Shown here: positions 16,996 through 24,545 of the stretch, piece after piece
Layout of the letters: each line of letters opens with the position of its first letter
Numbering within the stretch: position 1 is the stretch's first letter
Assembly: GCF_003344865.1 (NCBI RefSeq)
Contig: NZ_CP031166.1
Coordinates: 62,001-126,000 of the forward strand
DNA length: 64,000 bases
Direction: 5' to 3'
From: Euzebya pacifica
GTDB taxonomy: Bacteria; Actinomycetota; Nitriliruptoria; Euzebyales; Euzebyaceae
The notes under the pieces: generated by a model
Told to the model about the DNA's origin: nothing
Seen by the model: the letters and a program-made list of their open reading frames with translations, nothing else
Databases searched by the model: none
Position numbers and translations under genes: made by a program

Positions 16996-17032
16996 TTGAC
17001 ACCCACCGATAGAGTGCTAGGATAAATAGCAC
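16996..17032 (+). promoter_or_regulatory. Promoter with perfect GTGCTA-N7-TAGCAC operator
   Basis: TTGACA (16996-17001), 16-bp spacer, TAGGAT (17018-17023). The operator GTGCTAGGATAAATAGCAC (17014-17032) is flanked by A and T, extending symmetry to 21 bp. It overlaps the -10 and drives the operon beginning at 17059. Confidence 0.8.
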
Positions 17033-17058
17033 TTAGGTCCTTGGGAAGGGAGATCATG

Positions 17059-17439
17059 ATGAGGGCGACAGTTCCACCCCACACCGGCTGCGACGTGGTC
17101 ACCCACGGCTGCATCGACGCTGCCGACCGCGACGCCCCCGTTCGCACTCGCTGCTTCGCCTGCGGCCTGACCGCCTGCCGGGGCTGCACCGTCATCACCG
17201 CGTACTTCCCGCGGTACGGCACCCGACGGGTCTGTTTCCACTGCCTCGTCACCCACGACCTGTGGACCGACGAGCAGGTCGACTCCTTCATCGCCTCCCG
17301 CGCCTTCGGGCAGGAGGCAGTCGGCGCGCCGCCCGGTGGGTTCCGCTGCAACCGGCCGCTCCGCCGCCGTGACGGCAACTGCGCCCAGCAGGTCCACGCG
17401 CCCGGCATCCCCTGCGCGACCCACGGGACGTCCCGATGA
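17059..17439 (+). CDS. Zinc-finger-like protein with a C-terminal CAAGH-type motif, 126 aa
   Basis: First gene behind the operator promoter. Two consecutive ATGs (17056, 17059) follow AAGGGAG; 17059 has the better spacing. Cysteine pairs CFACGLTACRGC and VCFHC around a beta hairpin suggest a treble-clef or zinc-ribbon fold. The last 30 residues (CNRPLRRRDGNCAQQ, then HAPGIPCATHG) repeat the spacing of the Cys module found at the N-terminus of the CAAGH proteins elsewhere in the window. Stop overlaps the next ATG. Confidence 0.7.
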   Translation: MRATVPPHTGCDVVTHGCIDAADRDAPVRTRCFACGLTACRGCTVITAYFPRYGTRRVCFHCLVTHDLWTDEQVDSFIASRAFGQEAVGAPPGGFRCNRPLRRRDGNCAQQVHAPGIPCATHGTSR

Positions 17440-17627
17440 CGACCAGCGCCCGCGCGGAGGTCGCGGCGGGGTTCCGTGCAGTCGAGATCGTCCCGGCCGG
17501 CGCCGGACGGCTGCGCGTCGCCTGCGCCTGCGGGCACCACGGCCCGTCGCTGGACGCCGTCTACGCCCGCGCGCTCGTCGCCTCGGTCCGGCGCCACGAG
17601 GCCCGCTGCACCGGGAGGACCCGATGA
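17436..17627 (+). CDS. Small hypothetical protein, 63 aa
   Basis: ATG overlaps the previous stop (ATGA), and its own stop overlaps the next ATG. Unrecognised; contains RVACACGHHG, a possible metal-binding C-x-C-x2-H-H. Expressed as part of the operon from 17059. Confidence 0.6.
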   Translation: MTTSARAEVAAGFRAVEIVPAGAGRLRVACACGHHGPSLDAVYARALVASVRRHEARCTGRTR

Positions 17628-17983
17628 CCGCCGACACCACCGTCCATCGCGACTTCGACCCGGCCGTGACCCTCGCCCAGATCGGCGCGGGCACCGTCGC
17701 CGCCGTCTCCGGCGGCCGCCGCACCGTCCGCCTGTCCGTCGAGCACGACCCCGACGGCACCTCCCATCCCGTCCCCGTCCTCGAGTTGCCGTGCGGCTCC
17801 GGCTACCGGGTGGAGGTCCAACTCGCCGCCGACGACACCTACACCGTGCGGCGCGTCCACCAGTCCGGCGACCGCTGGACCGTCAAGGGTGTCGCGACCG
17901 GCATCCATTTCCCCGAGCTCGCCGAGCAGGTGTACCGCGCCGGGATGTTCCGTGACGACTGGCCCGCAGGAGGCATCGGGTGA
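17624..17983 (+). CDS. Hypothetical protein, 119 aa
   Basis: ATG overlaps the stop of the 63-aa ORF. Unrecognised; beta-rich body (GYRVEVQLAADDTYTVRRVH) and C-terminal helix. Its stop overlaps the GTG of the next gene (GTGA), continuing the chain of coupled genes. Confidence 0.65.
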   Translation: MTADTTVHRDFDPAVTLAQIGAGTVAAVSGGRRTVRLSVEHDPDGTSHPVPVLELPCGSGYRVEVQLAADDTYTVRRVHQSGDRWTVKGVATGIHFPELAEQVYRAGMFRDDWPAGGIG

Positions 17984-18297
17984 CCGTCATGTTCCACCTC
18001 ACCCCCGCCGTCAACGTCCCGTCGGTCCTCACCGAGGGTCTGCGAGCCGCCGCCGGACCGCGGACCGGCCGGATCGCCGACACCGCCGGCGTGTACCTGT
18101 TCACCGACACCGACGCCGTCGACACAGCGCTGGCGGGCTGGTTCGGCGACGAGTTCGGCGACGACGTGGAACTGGCCGCCTTCGCCGTGGACACCACCGG
18201 CCTGGACCTCGACGCCGACGCGCCGTTCGAGCGTCGCAGCTGCCTGCCGATCGGACCCGAACGGCTCACCCTCCTCCACCGACCGGACTGGACGTGA
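17980..18297 (+). CDS. Small ADP-ribosyltransferase-fold-like protein, 105 aa
   Basis: The sequence HLTPAVNVPSVLTEGLRAAA followed by GVYLFTDTDAVDTALAGWF resembles the N-terminal part of ADP-ribosyltransferase-like folds (H-x-T/Y ... N-x-x-S-I/V-L-x-x-G-L, then G-V-Y-L-F), as in KptA/DarT-type and related small domains. No obvious catalytic Glu motif follows, and the protein is short, so activity is uncertain. GTG start overlaps the upstream stop. Inference only; structure prediction would settle it. Confidence 0.5.
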   Translation: MTVMFHLTPAVNVPSVLTEGLRAAAGPRTGRIADTAGVYLFTDTDAVDTALAGWFGDEFGDDVELAAFAVDTTGLDLDADAPFERRSCLPIGPERLTLLHRPDWT

Positions 18298-18299
18298 CG

Positions 18300-18773
18300 A
18301 TGTCGAGGACCACCGGCACTGCGGTGCTCTGCACCAGGGAACTGATCCGCGCCACCGTCCCCGGCAAGCCCGACACCGTGGTGTGGCACGCCATCGACGG
18401 CCCGGCCCCGGCGGAGGGCGACAGCCACCCGTTGCTGTGTGGCGGCGGCGACGTCATCGGCCTGCCGACCACGCCGGGGGAGACGCGGGTGCCGACGTGC
18501 TCCGACTGCCTTGCCATCCTCGCCGGCGACAAGCCCAAGCCGCCCCACCACCACGAGGTCGTCGTGCGGATGCGCCGCTACGTGCGTGGACGCACCCGCA
18601 TTGCGCCCAAGCGGACCCTGTACGGCTACGAGCTGTCCTGCGACTGCGGATGGTCCGCCACCATCAACACAGACAGCGCCCCAAAGGCCGCGGCACGACG
18701 TGTTGCCAAGGCCCACCTCGCCGACCGTCACGACCGGACTGGCCGGGACGCCGACGCCCAGATCGACGGCTAG
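18300..18773 (+). CDS. Hypothetical Cys-rich protein, 157 aa
   Basis: ATG 18300, 2 bp after the previous stop. Contains three cysteine segments, HPLLCGGGDV, PTCSDCLAIL and YELSCDCGWSATI, and a His-rich linker PPHHHEVVV. Two pairs could form a zinc ribbon. C-terminal helix KAAARRVAKAHLADRH. No family recognised. Last clearly linked gene of the 17059 operon. Confidence 0.65.
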   Translation: MSRTTGTAVLCTRELIRATVPGKPDTVVWHAIDGPAPAEGDSHPLLCGGGDVIGLPTTPGETRVPTCSDCLAILAGDKPKPPHHHEVVVRMRRYVRGRTRIAPKRTLYGYELSCDCGWSATINTDSAPKAAARRVAKAHLADRHDRTGRDADAQIDG

Positions 18774-18815
18774 AACGGCCTGTGCCAACCCGCCCCCCTC
18801 CACCCAAGGCCGATC

Positions 18816-19064
18816 ATGACCACGACCGCCCCCCAACGCGCCGACGTCGAGCAGCGGTTCAACGTCGCCCTCGACGGCGTCACCGACGTCCTGCTCGACG
18901 CACTGGACGACGCCGCCTACGACGAGGCCACCGTCCACCTCGATGGCATCAGGGCCGTTCTGTGCCGCGCCCTGGGCGGCCACGACATGGTCCTCGACCA
19001 GTGCGGACGGCCCGAGCACGCCGCCTGCATCACCTGTGGTGAACCGGCCGTCACCGCGTCATGA
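18816..19064 (+). CDS. Small hypothetical protein, 82 aa
   Basis: ATG 18816, 42 bp after the previous gene. Helical (DVEQRFNVALDGVTDVLLDA) with a C-terminal HAACITCGEPAV cysteine pair. Its stop overlaps the next start (ATGA at 19061). Unrecognised. Confidence 0.6.
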   Translation: MTTTAPQRADVEQRFNVALDGVTDVLLDALDDAAYDEATVHLDGIRAVLCRALGGHDMVLDQCGRPEHAACITCGEPAVTAS

Positions 19065-19489
19065 GCGGCGGCCCGTTCGGCACCGGCGACCGGGCCGTGT
19101 TCCTCGACGGCATCGACCCCGGCTTCAACACCGACCTGGTCGACCCTGACGCCTGCGCCACCGAAGCGGCACGCCTCGGCCACGACCGTCCCGAGGACCT
19201 CATGGTCGCCCACTACGCCGGGCAGCGGTGGATGCGCGGCGAGGAGACGGCGGCACTCAACATGCTGCACCGCCACGGGTTCGACGTGACCGCCTGCTAT
19301 CGGGTGATCGCCGCCGGCCTCGGCCCGCAGCAGGCGCTCGGAGCGCTCATGGCCAAGTGGCAGCCGACCGGTGCCCTCGCTGGCGAGGTCGGCCGGAGCA
19401 CCTTGACCCAACCGCACACAAGTGCTAGTAGTAGTAGCGAACTATGGTGGGTCGGTTGGGGATACCGGCCAGGGAAGGGACGAACATGA
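19061..19489 (+). CDS. Hypothetical protein, 142 aa, whose 3' end runs through the next promoter
   Basis: ATG overlaps the previous stop. The first 113 or so residues (DRAVFLDGIDPGFNTDLVDP, EETAALNMLHRHGFDVTACY) look normal. The last 29 (TLTQPHTSASSSSELWW, then a short tail) are encoded by the promoter and operator at 19403-19440 and lack codon bias. Its TGA overlaps the ATG of the following gene. Either the gene lost its original stop or the promoter evolved inside it. Confidence 0.6.
   Translation: MSGGPFGTGDRAVFLDGIDPGFNTDLVDPDACATEAARLGHDRPEDLMVAHYAGQRWMRGEETAALNMLHRHGFDVTACYRVIAAGLGPQQALGALMAKWQPTGALAGEVGRSTLTQPHTSASSSSELWWVGWGYRPGKGRT
19403..19440 (+). promoter_or_regulatory. Promoter with GTGCTA-N7-TAGCGA operator inside an upstream ORF
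   Basis: TTGACC (19403-19408), 17-bp spacer, TAGTAG (19426-19431). Operator GTGCTAGTAGTAGTAGCGA at 19422-19440 overlaps the -10. It drives the gene at 19486. Confidence 0.7.
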
Positions 19490-19755
19490 ACCGCAACGCC
19501 ACGGCAGCCCCCGTCGAGATCCACCGCGACGACGAGGAAGGCCAGATGTCGAACTGGCAGAACGGCACCCTGCAGGGCTGCGGCCCCGCCACCGCCGTCA
19601 CCATCCAGACCCACGTCGACGGCGTCGACGGCACCCCCGATGCCGTCGCCGCAGAACTCAACCGACTCCTCACCGCCGCGTCAGCCGCCACCGGCGGGCA
19701 GGTCACGTTCACCGTTGTCGTCGGCCCAACGATCGACGCACTGACGGCCCCGTAG
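19486..19755 (+). CDS. Hypothetical protein, 89 aa
   Basis: ATG 19486 with AGGGAAGGGA upstream. Unrecognised; acidic, with GPATAVTIQTHVDGVDGTPD and DAVAAELNRLLTAASAATGG, an alpha/beta sequence resembling a small ferredoxin-like fold. First gene behind the 19403 promoter; the gene at 19838 follows after 82 bp. Confidence 0.65.
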   Translation: MNRNATAAPVEIHRDDEEGQMSNWQNGTLQGCGPATAVTIQTHVDGVDGTPDAVAAELNRLLTAASAATGGQVTFTVVVGPTIDALTAP

Positions 19756-19837
19756 AACCCGGCCGCGCCCACCCGAAGCTCCACGGCGGCGCAGCATCGC
19801 CACCGGGTGGGACTCGTCCACAACGGAAGGACCTGTC

Positions 19838-20578
19838 ATGAGCACTGCAACCGCCACCCCCGCACCCACCCGCGTTCGCAAGGGCATGACCTTCCGGTCC
19901 GTCCACGGCGACAGCAACGCCCTGTGGGAGGTCATCGGCAGCGCCGGCCGGGGCGTGTGGCACTGCGTCATCGTCAACGAACCCATGGAGATCAACGGCA
20001 AGGTCTACGACGGCGACTACGCCGGCGTCACCGACGTGTTCACCTCCGACCGGATCCTCACCGCCGTCCGCAGCGACCTGCTGTTCGCCGACCTCGCCCG
20101 CCGCGACAAGGAGGAGGCCGACGCCTTCCCGGCCGGCACCGCCGTCCACGGCGAGGCCGGCCGCAACCGGTGGATCCGAGGCACCGTCGTCGATACCCCC
20201 GACGGCAAGAAGATCCGCTGCGAGGCCCTCGTCGGCGACTGGCAACCCCACGAACTGCCGCGACGCCACGCCGACGGCTCCGTCGGGCAGGGCGGCTTCC
20301 ACGCCAAGGCCGTCGCCACCGGCGACCTGCGGCCCCTCGCGCCACGGACCATCTACGAGTCCGGCAGCGACCGGTACGCCGACTGGCCAGCCCCCACCGC
20401 AATGGACCCCGTCGACCTGACCGTCCCACCGATGACCGCCGAGGAAGAGGTCCGCGCCGCCAAGGTCCGCCGCTGCATCGCCATCGGCACCGCCGTCAGG
20501 GACGCGCAGTCCGCCGACTTCGACGTCGACGCCGCCCTCGCGAAGGTCGCCGCCATCGTCGCGGGGACCGACGCGTGA
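19838..20578 (+). CDS. Hypothetical protein, 246 aa
   Basis: ATG 19838 behind GGAAGGACCTGTC. Starts with a Thr/Ala/Pro tail and then a beta-rich domain (GMTFRSVHGDSNALWEVIGS, RGVWHCVIVNE, INGKVYDGDYAG) that could be a small barrel, followed by charged helices. No family recognised. Stop overlaps the GTG of the next gene (GTGA at 20575). Confidence 0.7.
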   Translation: MSTATATPAPTRVRKGMTFRSVHGDSNALWEVIGSAGRGVWHCVIVNEPMEINGKVYDGDYAGVTDVFTSDRILTAVRSDLLFADLARRDKEEADAFPAGTAVHGEAGRNRWIRGTVVDTPDGKKIRCEALVGDWQPHELPRRHADGSVGQGGFHAKAVATGDLRPLAPRTIYESGSDRYADWPAPTAMDPVDLTVPPMTAEEEVRAAKVRRCIAIGTAVRDAQSADFDVDAALAKVAAIVAGTDA

Positions 20579-21006
20579 ACCACGCGATCATCCAGACCCG
20601 CCGGGCCGCAGCCCGCCACGGCGTCCGCGTCGTGCAGGGCCGACCGGGCGGCCCCGAACTCGACGTCCTCCTGGTCCTCGCCGGCGACGGCGACCCGCCA
20701 CGCGACCTGCACGCCGAACGGCAGGACGGCGAAGCCGCCCTCATCGGTGTGCTCGTGCAGAAGTGGGCCACGCGGCAGATACCCGGCCACCGTCTCGCCA
20801 TGGACATGGCCATGGGCCGCCGGGTCACCGGCACCACCGAGAAGGTCAAGGAGTGGGAGTGCTGGGGTCCGCGCGGCACCCACCGCGTCGCCCTGCTCGC
20901 CCGCAACCACGACACCAACCCCGACCGTGCGCTCGACACCCTCATGCGTCAGCCGGGACCACGTCACGCCCTCGCCGACGAGGCAGCGGCACGCGCAACC
21001 GACTGA
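20575..21006 (+). CDS. Hypothetical protein, 143 aa
   Basis: GTG start overlaps the upstream stop. Unrecognised; NHAIIQTRRAAARHGVRVVQ, a central acidic stretch and WATRQIPGHRLAMDMAMGRR. The C-terminal third is helical. Followed by a 136-bp gap before the EAL gene. Confidence 0.65.
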   Translation: MNHAIIQTRRAAARHGVRVVQGRPGGPELDVLLVLAGDGDPPRDLHAERQDGEAALIGVLVQKWATRQIPGHRLAMDMAMGRRVTGTTEKVKEWECWGPRGTHRVALLARNHDTNPDRALDTLMRQPGPRHALADEAAARATD

Positions 21007-21142
21007 CCGGCACAGGGCCCGCTGTCCAAAGCGGACTGCGGCCGGGCAACCGCTTCGAGGCGCAACCGTGCCGGGGTGGCGTTGGGATCCCGGCGGTCGA
21101 CCATCAGGGCCTGACCTTCGTCCGGACCTCGGGAGATCCCAC

Positions 21143-21922
21143 TTGAGCGCCTCCAACAGCGACCTGGCAGTGATCAGGGATTGCCTCGGCGACCCCGCCG
21201 GGAAGCTGCGCCCCCACTACCAGCCGACGATCGACCGGACCGGCCGCATCGTGGCAGTCGAAGCGCTCGCCCGCTGGCGCCCCGGCAACCCCGACCGGCC
21301 CCGGTCAGGCCAGCACATCATCGACGTCATCGAGCAGGGCGGCCCCGGAATGGCCCTGACCAACGCGATGGTCGCCGAGTCCTTCGCCGCACTGCACCGC
21401 TGGCACACGGCCGGCCACCCCGACCTCTCGCTGAGCCTGAACGTGTTCGTCGGCGACCTCGGCCACATCGCCGACACCGTCACCGCCGCCGCAGCCGCCC
21501 TGGGCCTGCCGGCCAGGAGGCTCACAGTGGAGATCAAGGGCGACGCCAGCCAGCAACGCGTCGCCGACACCGTCCGCCGCCTCCACCACGACGGCATCGG
21601 GGCCGTCATCGACCACTTCGGTGCCGACCGTGCCGACCTCGGCTGGCTCGCCATCGTCCCGTTCGACGGCATCAAGCTCGACCAGTGGCTGATCTCCGGA
21701 ATCCACCGCAACCCCCGCAACCGGGCGGTCGTCCGCCACCTCATCGGCCTCGCCGACGAACTCGGGATGCACGTCACCGCCTGCGGGCTCGAGCACCCCG
21801 CCGAAGTCGCCTGCGTCACCGACCTTGGCGTCCACCGCTACCAGGGCTTCGGGATCGCTGGCGCATCCACCGACGGGATCATCAGCGACCTGCTCGCTGA
21901 CGGAATGCCAAGGGTCGGATGA
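21143..21922 (+). CDS. Degenerate EAL-domain protein (cyclic-di-GMP phosphodiesterase family)
   Basis: EAL enzymes hydrolyse cyclic di-GMP. The 259-aa product is a stand-alone EAL domain: YQPTID, VAVEALARW (E-A-L near residue 40), SLNVFVGDL (Asn ligand), LTVEIKGD (first Glu kept), VIDHFGADRADLGWL (D-D replaced by D-H), FDGIKLDQWL (Lys kept), ACGLEHPAE and RYQGFGIA (Gln kept). Loss of the second Asp and the altered DDFGxG loop suggest reduced or no catalysis, perhaps a c-di-GMP receptor. The likely start is TTG 21143, with GGGAG about 7 nt upstream; no ATG or GTG is suitably placed. Confidence 0.8.
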   Translation: MSASNSDLAVIRDCLGDPAGKLRPHYQPTIDRTGRIVAVEALARWRPGNPDRPRSGQHIIDVIEQGGPGMALTNAMVAESFAALHRWHTAGHPDLSLSLNVFVGDLGHIADTVTAAAAALGLPARRLTVEIKGDASQQRVADTVRRLHHDGIGAVIDHFGADRADLGWLAIVPFDGIKLDQWLISGIHRNPRNRAVVRHLIGLADELGMHVTACGLEHPAEVACVTDLGVHRYQGFGIAGASTDGIISDLLADGMPRVG

Positions 21923-22230
21923 CCGTCCCGACGGTCCGCAACCTGCGCGACGGCCCCGTCCCGCCCGGTGCCGTGCGGGTGGACCGCCGCACCGACTGGG
22001 GCAACCCGTTCCCGATGGCGCGGGAGGCCGACCGCGACGACGTGCGCGCCCGCTTCCATGACTGGTTCCACACCCACTCCGACGCCGCCCCGCTCCGCGC
22101 CCGCATCGGCGAGCTCGCCGGCAAGGACCTCCACTGCTGGTGCGCCCCACGCAGGTGCCATGCCGACACGCTCCTGGCCGCCGCCAACGGCGGGGTGCCG
22201 GTCCCGGCGATCCAGGACCGGCTCCTCTGA
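21919..22230 (+). CDS. DUF4326 domain protein, 103 aa
   Basis: VRVDRRTDWGNPFPMAREAD, then LAGKDLHCWCAPRRCHADTL, is the characteristic D-R-x-(T/S)-x-W-G-N-P-F ... G-K-x-L-x-C-W-C-x-P-x-x-C-H-A/G-D pattern of DUF4326, a small domain common in phages and plasmids. The C-x-C and C-H residues may bind metal; biochemical role unknown. ATG overlaps the EAL stop. Complete. Confidence 0.9.
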   Translation: MTVPTVRNLRDGPVPPGAVRVDRRTDWGNPFPMAREADRDDVRARFHDWFHTHSDAAPLRARIGELAGKDLHCWCAPRRCHADTLLAAANGGVPVPAIQDRLL

Positions 22231-22239
22231 GTCCCGGCG

Positions 22240-22515
22240 TCAGGGGGCCAGGAGCTGGCGGATCCGCTCGCGCCTGGCGGCCTCCTCCGCCTCGGTCGCG
22301 GCCCGGCGCACCTCCCACCGGCGGTGCAACGCCGCCACGACGTGATGGACCAAACCGCCCACGAGGATGGCGGGGACGGCCGCCGCTGCGGCTGATGCGG
22401 GGGTGGGGACGGCAGGGAAGCCGAGCGCCAGGAACGTCAGCGTTGCGGCGTAGACGACGGCTGCCACGACGGGGCCGGTGGGGGAGGACGGGAACGAGAG
22501 GTTGAAGGGGTTCAT
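22240..22515 (-). CDS. Small two-helix membrane protein, 91 aa
   Basis: Starts MNPFNLSFPSSPTG at 22515, then two hydrophobic segments (VVAAVVYAATLTFLALGFPA and AAAAAVPAILVGGLVHHVVA) and a charged tail with repeated Arg/Glu (WEVRRAATEAEEAARRERIR). No family recognised; holin-like in size, but without lysis context. It converges with the DUF4326 gene. Confidence 0.65.
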   Translation of the reverse strand: MNPFNLSFPSSPTGPVVAAVVYAATLTFLALGFPAVPTPASAAAAAVPAILVGGLVHHVVAALHRRWEVRRAATEAEEAARRERIRQLLAP

Positions 22516-22780
22516 GGTGGATGGTCTCCATCTGGTGGGTTCGGGACGACGGATGACGTCCTCGAACCCGGACCGTTCCGGCGACCGCCAACCCGGCAAG
22601 GGTCCGGACCGCCGGGTGAGGAGAACCGTGTCCTCGGCCGCCGACACCTGCGGCCGCATCGCGGTCGCGTCGCCCCCTCGTGGCCCTGCACGGGAGCTTG
22701 CTCGCCACCGCAACCGCCGCCGGGCGGCTGAGCGGCGGGCCTTCACGTGCCCGCTGGCACGCAGCCCGAACCATCCGCAA
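22516..22780. other. Intergenic region upstream of the small membrane gene
   Basis: About 265 bp between the minus-strand membrane gene and the plus-strand promoter at 22781. No convincing ORF is seen on either strand. It probably carries the promoter and leader of the minus-strand gene. Confidence 0.4.
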
Positions 22781-22813
22781 TTGCTTGCAGTGTTAGCACA
22801 ACGGCGGTAGGGT
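22781..22813 (+). promoter_or_regulatory. Promoter with TTGCTT-N7-TAGCAC operator
   Basis: TTGCAG (22785-22790), 17-bp spacer, TAGGGT (22808-22813). The palindrome TTGCTTGCAGTGTTAGCAC (22781-22799) covers the -35. It precedes a leader shared with the gene at 24546. Confidence 0.65.
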
Positions 22814-22819
22814 GTGTGT

Positions 22820-23009
22820 GGGAGCGGGTGGCCGCTTCCGGGTCCCGAGCCCTCACGCCCCCGGCGGCGCACCAGGGCGATGAGGGAGCGAATGCCGCCA
22901 GGGGCGGAGGACGACCACCGGACCACAACCCATCGGATGACACCTTTGGCACGTAGGGACGGAACCGGCCGGGCGACACGTCCCGCGCACCGTGCCGGAA
23001 GGAACACCG
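22820..23009 (+). promoter_or_regulatory. Conserved 190-nt 5' leader (copy 1)
   Basis: This untranslated region shares ordered, nearly identical blocks with the leader at 24362-24545: GGGAGCGGGTGGCCGCTTCC at its start, CCCCCGGCGG, ACGACCACCGGACCA, CATCGG, GACACCTTTGGCACG, AGGGACGGAACCGGCCGGG, and ACCGTGCCGGAAGGAAC just before the ATG. The sequences between blocks differ. Ordered blocks with variable joints suggest conserved RNA structure or a bound regulator; the last block contains the ribosome-binding site, so translation could be controlled. Confidence 0.65.
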
Positions 23010-24275
23010 ATGTCAGACCTCGCATCCCTCCACGCCCAGAAGGCCCTGCTCGAACGGCGCATCCACGCCGCAGCGGCCAGCGACCTCCTCGCCGACCTGA
23101 TCGAGGCCTTCGAGGCCTTCGACGTCCACCCCGCCACCGTCACGGTGACCTTCGACACCGAGGACGACGGCTCCGAGGTCCCGCTCGGCTGGGTGGAGAT
23201 CACCGCCGATGACGACGACGCCGACATCGGCTTCGCCACCGAAGAGGTCCAGGGCCTGTTCAACGCATGGCAATCCTTCCTCGCGTTCGGGGACAGCGCC
23301 ATAGCCCTGTACGGCCGGGACGTCCTGTTCGGCAAGTCCTTCGACCTCCACCAGATCGAACGGCAGCCGTTGGCCGACCTGTCCGACGTCCGCCCGGCCT
23401 CGGAACCGTTGTCCAGCGATCCGAACAGCACGGGCCCCATCGCCGCCGTTTCCGATGTCGCACTTCGCCCCGCCGGGCCAACTCCCAGCCGGCACGGCCA
23501 GTTGGCGCTTCACCCCACCGATGCCAACGGCCTCCCCGCCCATGAGGTCCGCCCGCAGGCGCCCCGCACCGTCTGGGTCGCCGTCAACGGCGGCACCGTG
23601 TCGTGGGCGCCGACGCGGGAGGAGGCCGGGCCGGGGGCGGCATGCACCACGCTCGCCGAACCGCGCGACCCGGCACGGCAGGTGGCCGGCGCCGACCGCT
23701 ACACCGGCAGCGATGACCCGTCTGCCGAGTTCCCAACGCCGGTGTCGTGCCCCGCGTGCGGCCTCATCTGCGCCACATCCGCTCGTCTGCTCGGCCACGA
23801 CTGCGACCCCTATCCGATGCCCGACGGCAGCAACGTCGCCCCGTTCGGACACATGTCCGAGGGGGCCCGCCGGGTGGCGGTGAAGGCCATCAAGGCGCTG
23901 CTGCCCGACCTGACCCACCAGCAGGCCGTCAACGCCGCAGACGGCGACCTGGGCGCGATCGACCCCACCGACCGGTCGGCTGTGACCGCGATCACCGAGG
24001 CGTGCACGTCCGGTCGGGTGACCTGCCGGTCGGTGGTCCACCTCATCGGCCGTCAAGGTGCCGACGCCCGGATCGAGGGCCGCGGCGACCGGATCCTTGT
24101 CCACGGCCGCGCCGGCGCGGTAGAGGCCGTCGAGGGGGCTTGGCAGACGGCCATGATCAGCCGGACGCTGCGCACGGCGGCGGCGGTCCCGACCGGTCTG
24201 CCCCCCTACGGCGGCGACCCGTTGCGCGCCGCGAAGCGACTCGCGCGGATCGCCCGCGACGGCCAGCCCGGCTGA
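23010..24275 (+). CDS. Hypothetical protein, 421 aa, paralogue of the 24546 product at its C-terminus
   Basis: ATG 23010 behind GGAAGGAACACCG. The N-terminal part is helical then acidic (EEVQGLFNAWQSFLAFGDSA). A middle segment has FPTPVSCPACGLICATSARL (a C-x2-C-x3-C knuckle) and LGHDC. The C-terminal 130 residues (ARRVAVKAIKALLPDLTHQQ, AVNAADGDLGAIDPTDRSAV) align with those of the next gene (KKAIKAIKTAFPALNHQAAV). Both genes have the same operator and leader. Function unknown; the shared C-terminal domain is probably the functional core. Confidence 0.75.
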   Translation: MSDLASLHAQKALLERRIHAAAASDLLADLIEAFEAFDVHPATVTVTFDTEDDGSEVPLGWVEITADDDDADIGFATEEVQGLFNAWQSFLAFGDSAIALYGRDVLFGKSFDLHQIERQPLADLSDVRPASEPLSSDPNSTGPIAAVSDVALRPAGPTPSRHGQLALHPTDANGLPAHEVRPQAPRTVWVAVNGGTVSWAPTREEAGPGAACTTLAEPRDPARQVAGADRYTGSDDPSAEFPTPVSCPACGLICATSARLLGHDCDPYPMPDGSNVAPFGHMSEGARRVAVKAIKALLPDLTHQQAVNAADGDLGAIDPTDRSAVTAITEACTSGRVTCRSVVHLIGRQGADARIEGRGDRILVHGRAGAVEAVEGAWQTAMISRTLRTAAAVPTGLPPYGGDPLRAAKRLARIARDGQPG

Positions 24276-24320
24276 CTCCGGACAGCCGGGTCAACCGATG
24301 ACAGGCCCGAACCCAATAAT

Positions 24321-24353
24321 GTGCTAGACATGATAGCGATACGGTGATAGGCT
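24321..24353 (+). promoter_or_regulatory. Promoter with GTGCTA-N7-TAGCGA operator
   Basis: TAGACA (24325-24330), 17-bp spacer, TAGGCT (24348-24353). Operator GTGCTAGACATGATAGCGA (24321-24339) covers the -35, as at 22781. It precedes leader copy 2. Confidence 0.7.
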
Positions 24354-24361
24354 CTGGGTCG

Positions 24362-24545
24362 GGGAGCGGGTGGCCGCTTCCCGGGTCGGAGCCAGATCAC
24401 CCCCCGGCGGTGCGAGGCAACGAGGGCCCGAACACCGCCGATCGGCGGAAACGACCACCGGACCAACGGACCATCGGTAGACACCTTTGGCACGCAGGGA
24501 CGGAACCGGCCGGGGCAGTCCCAGACCGTGCCGGAAGGAACTCCG
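24362..24545 (+). promoter_or_regulatory. Conserved 184-nt 5' leader (copy 2)
   Basis: Second copy of the leader described at 22820. Block order and spacing are kept while the joints differ by small insertions and deletions; it includes a local hairpin (CACCGCCGATCGGCGG near 24433) not obvious in copy 1. It ends with CCGGAAGGAACTCCG before ATG 24546. Confidence 0.65.
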
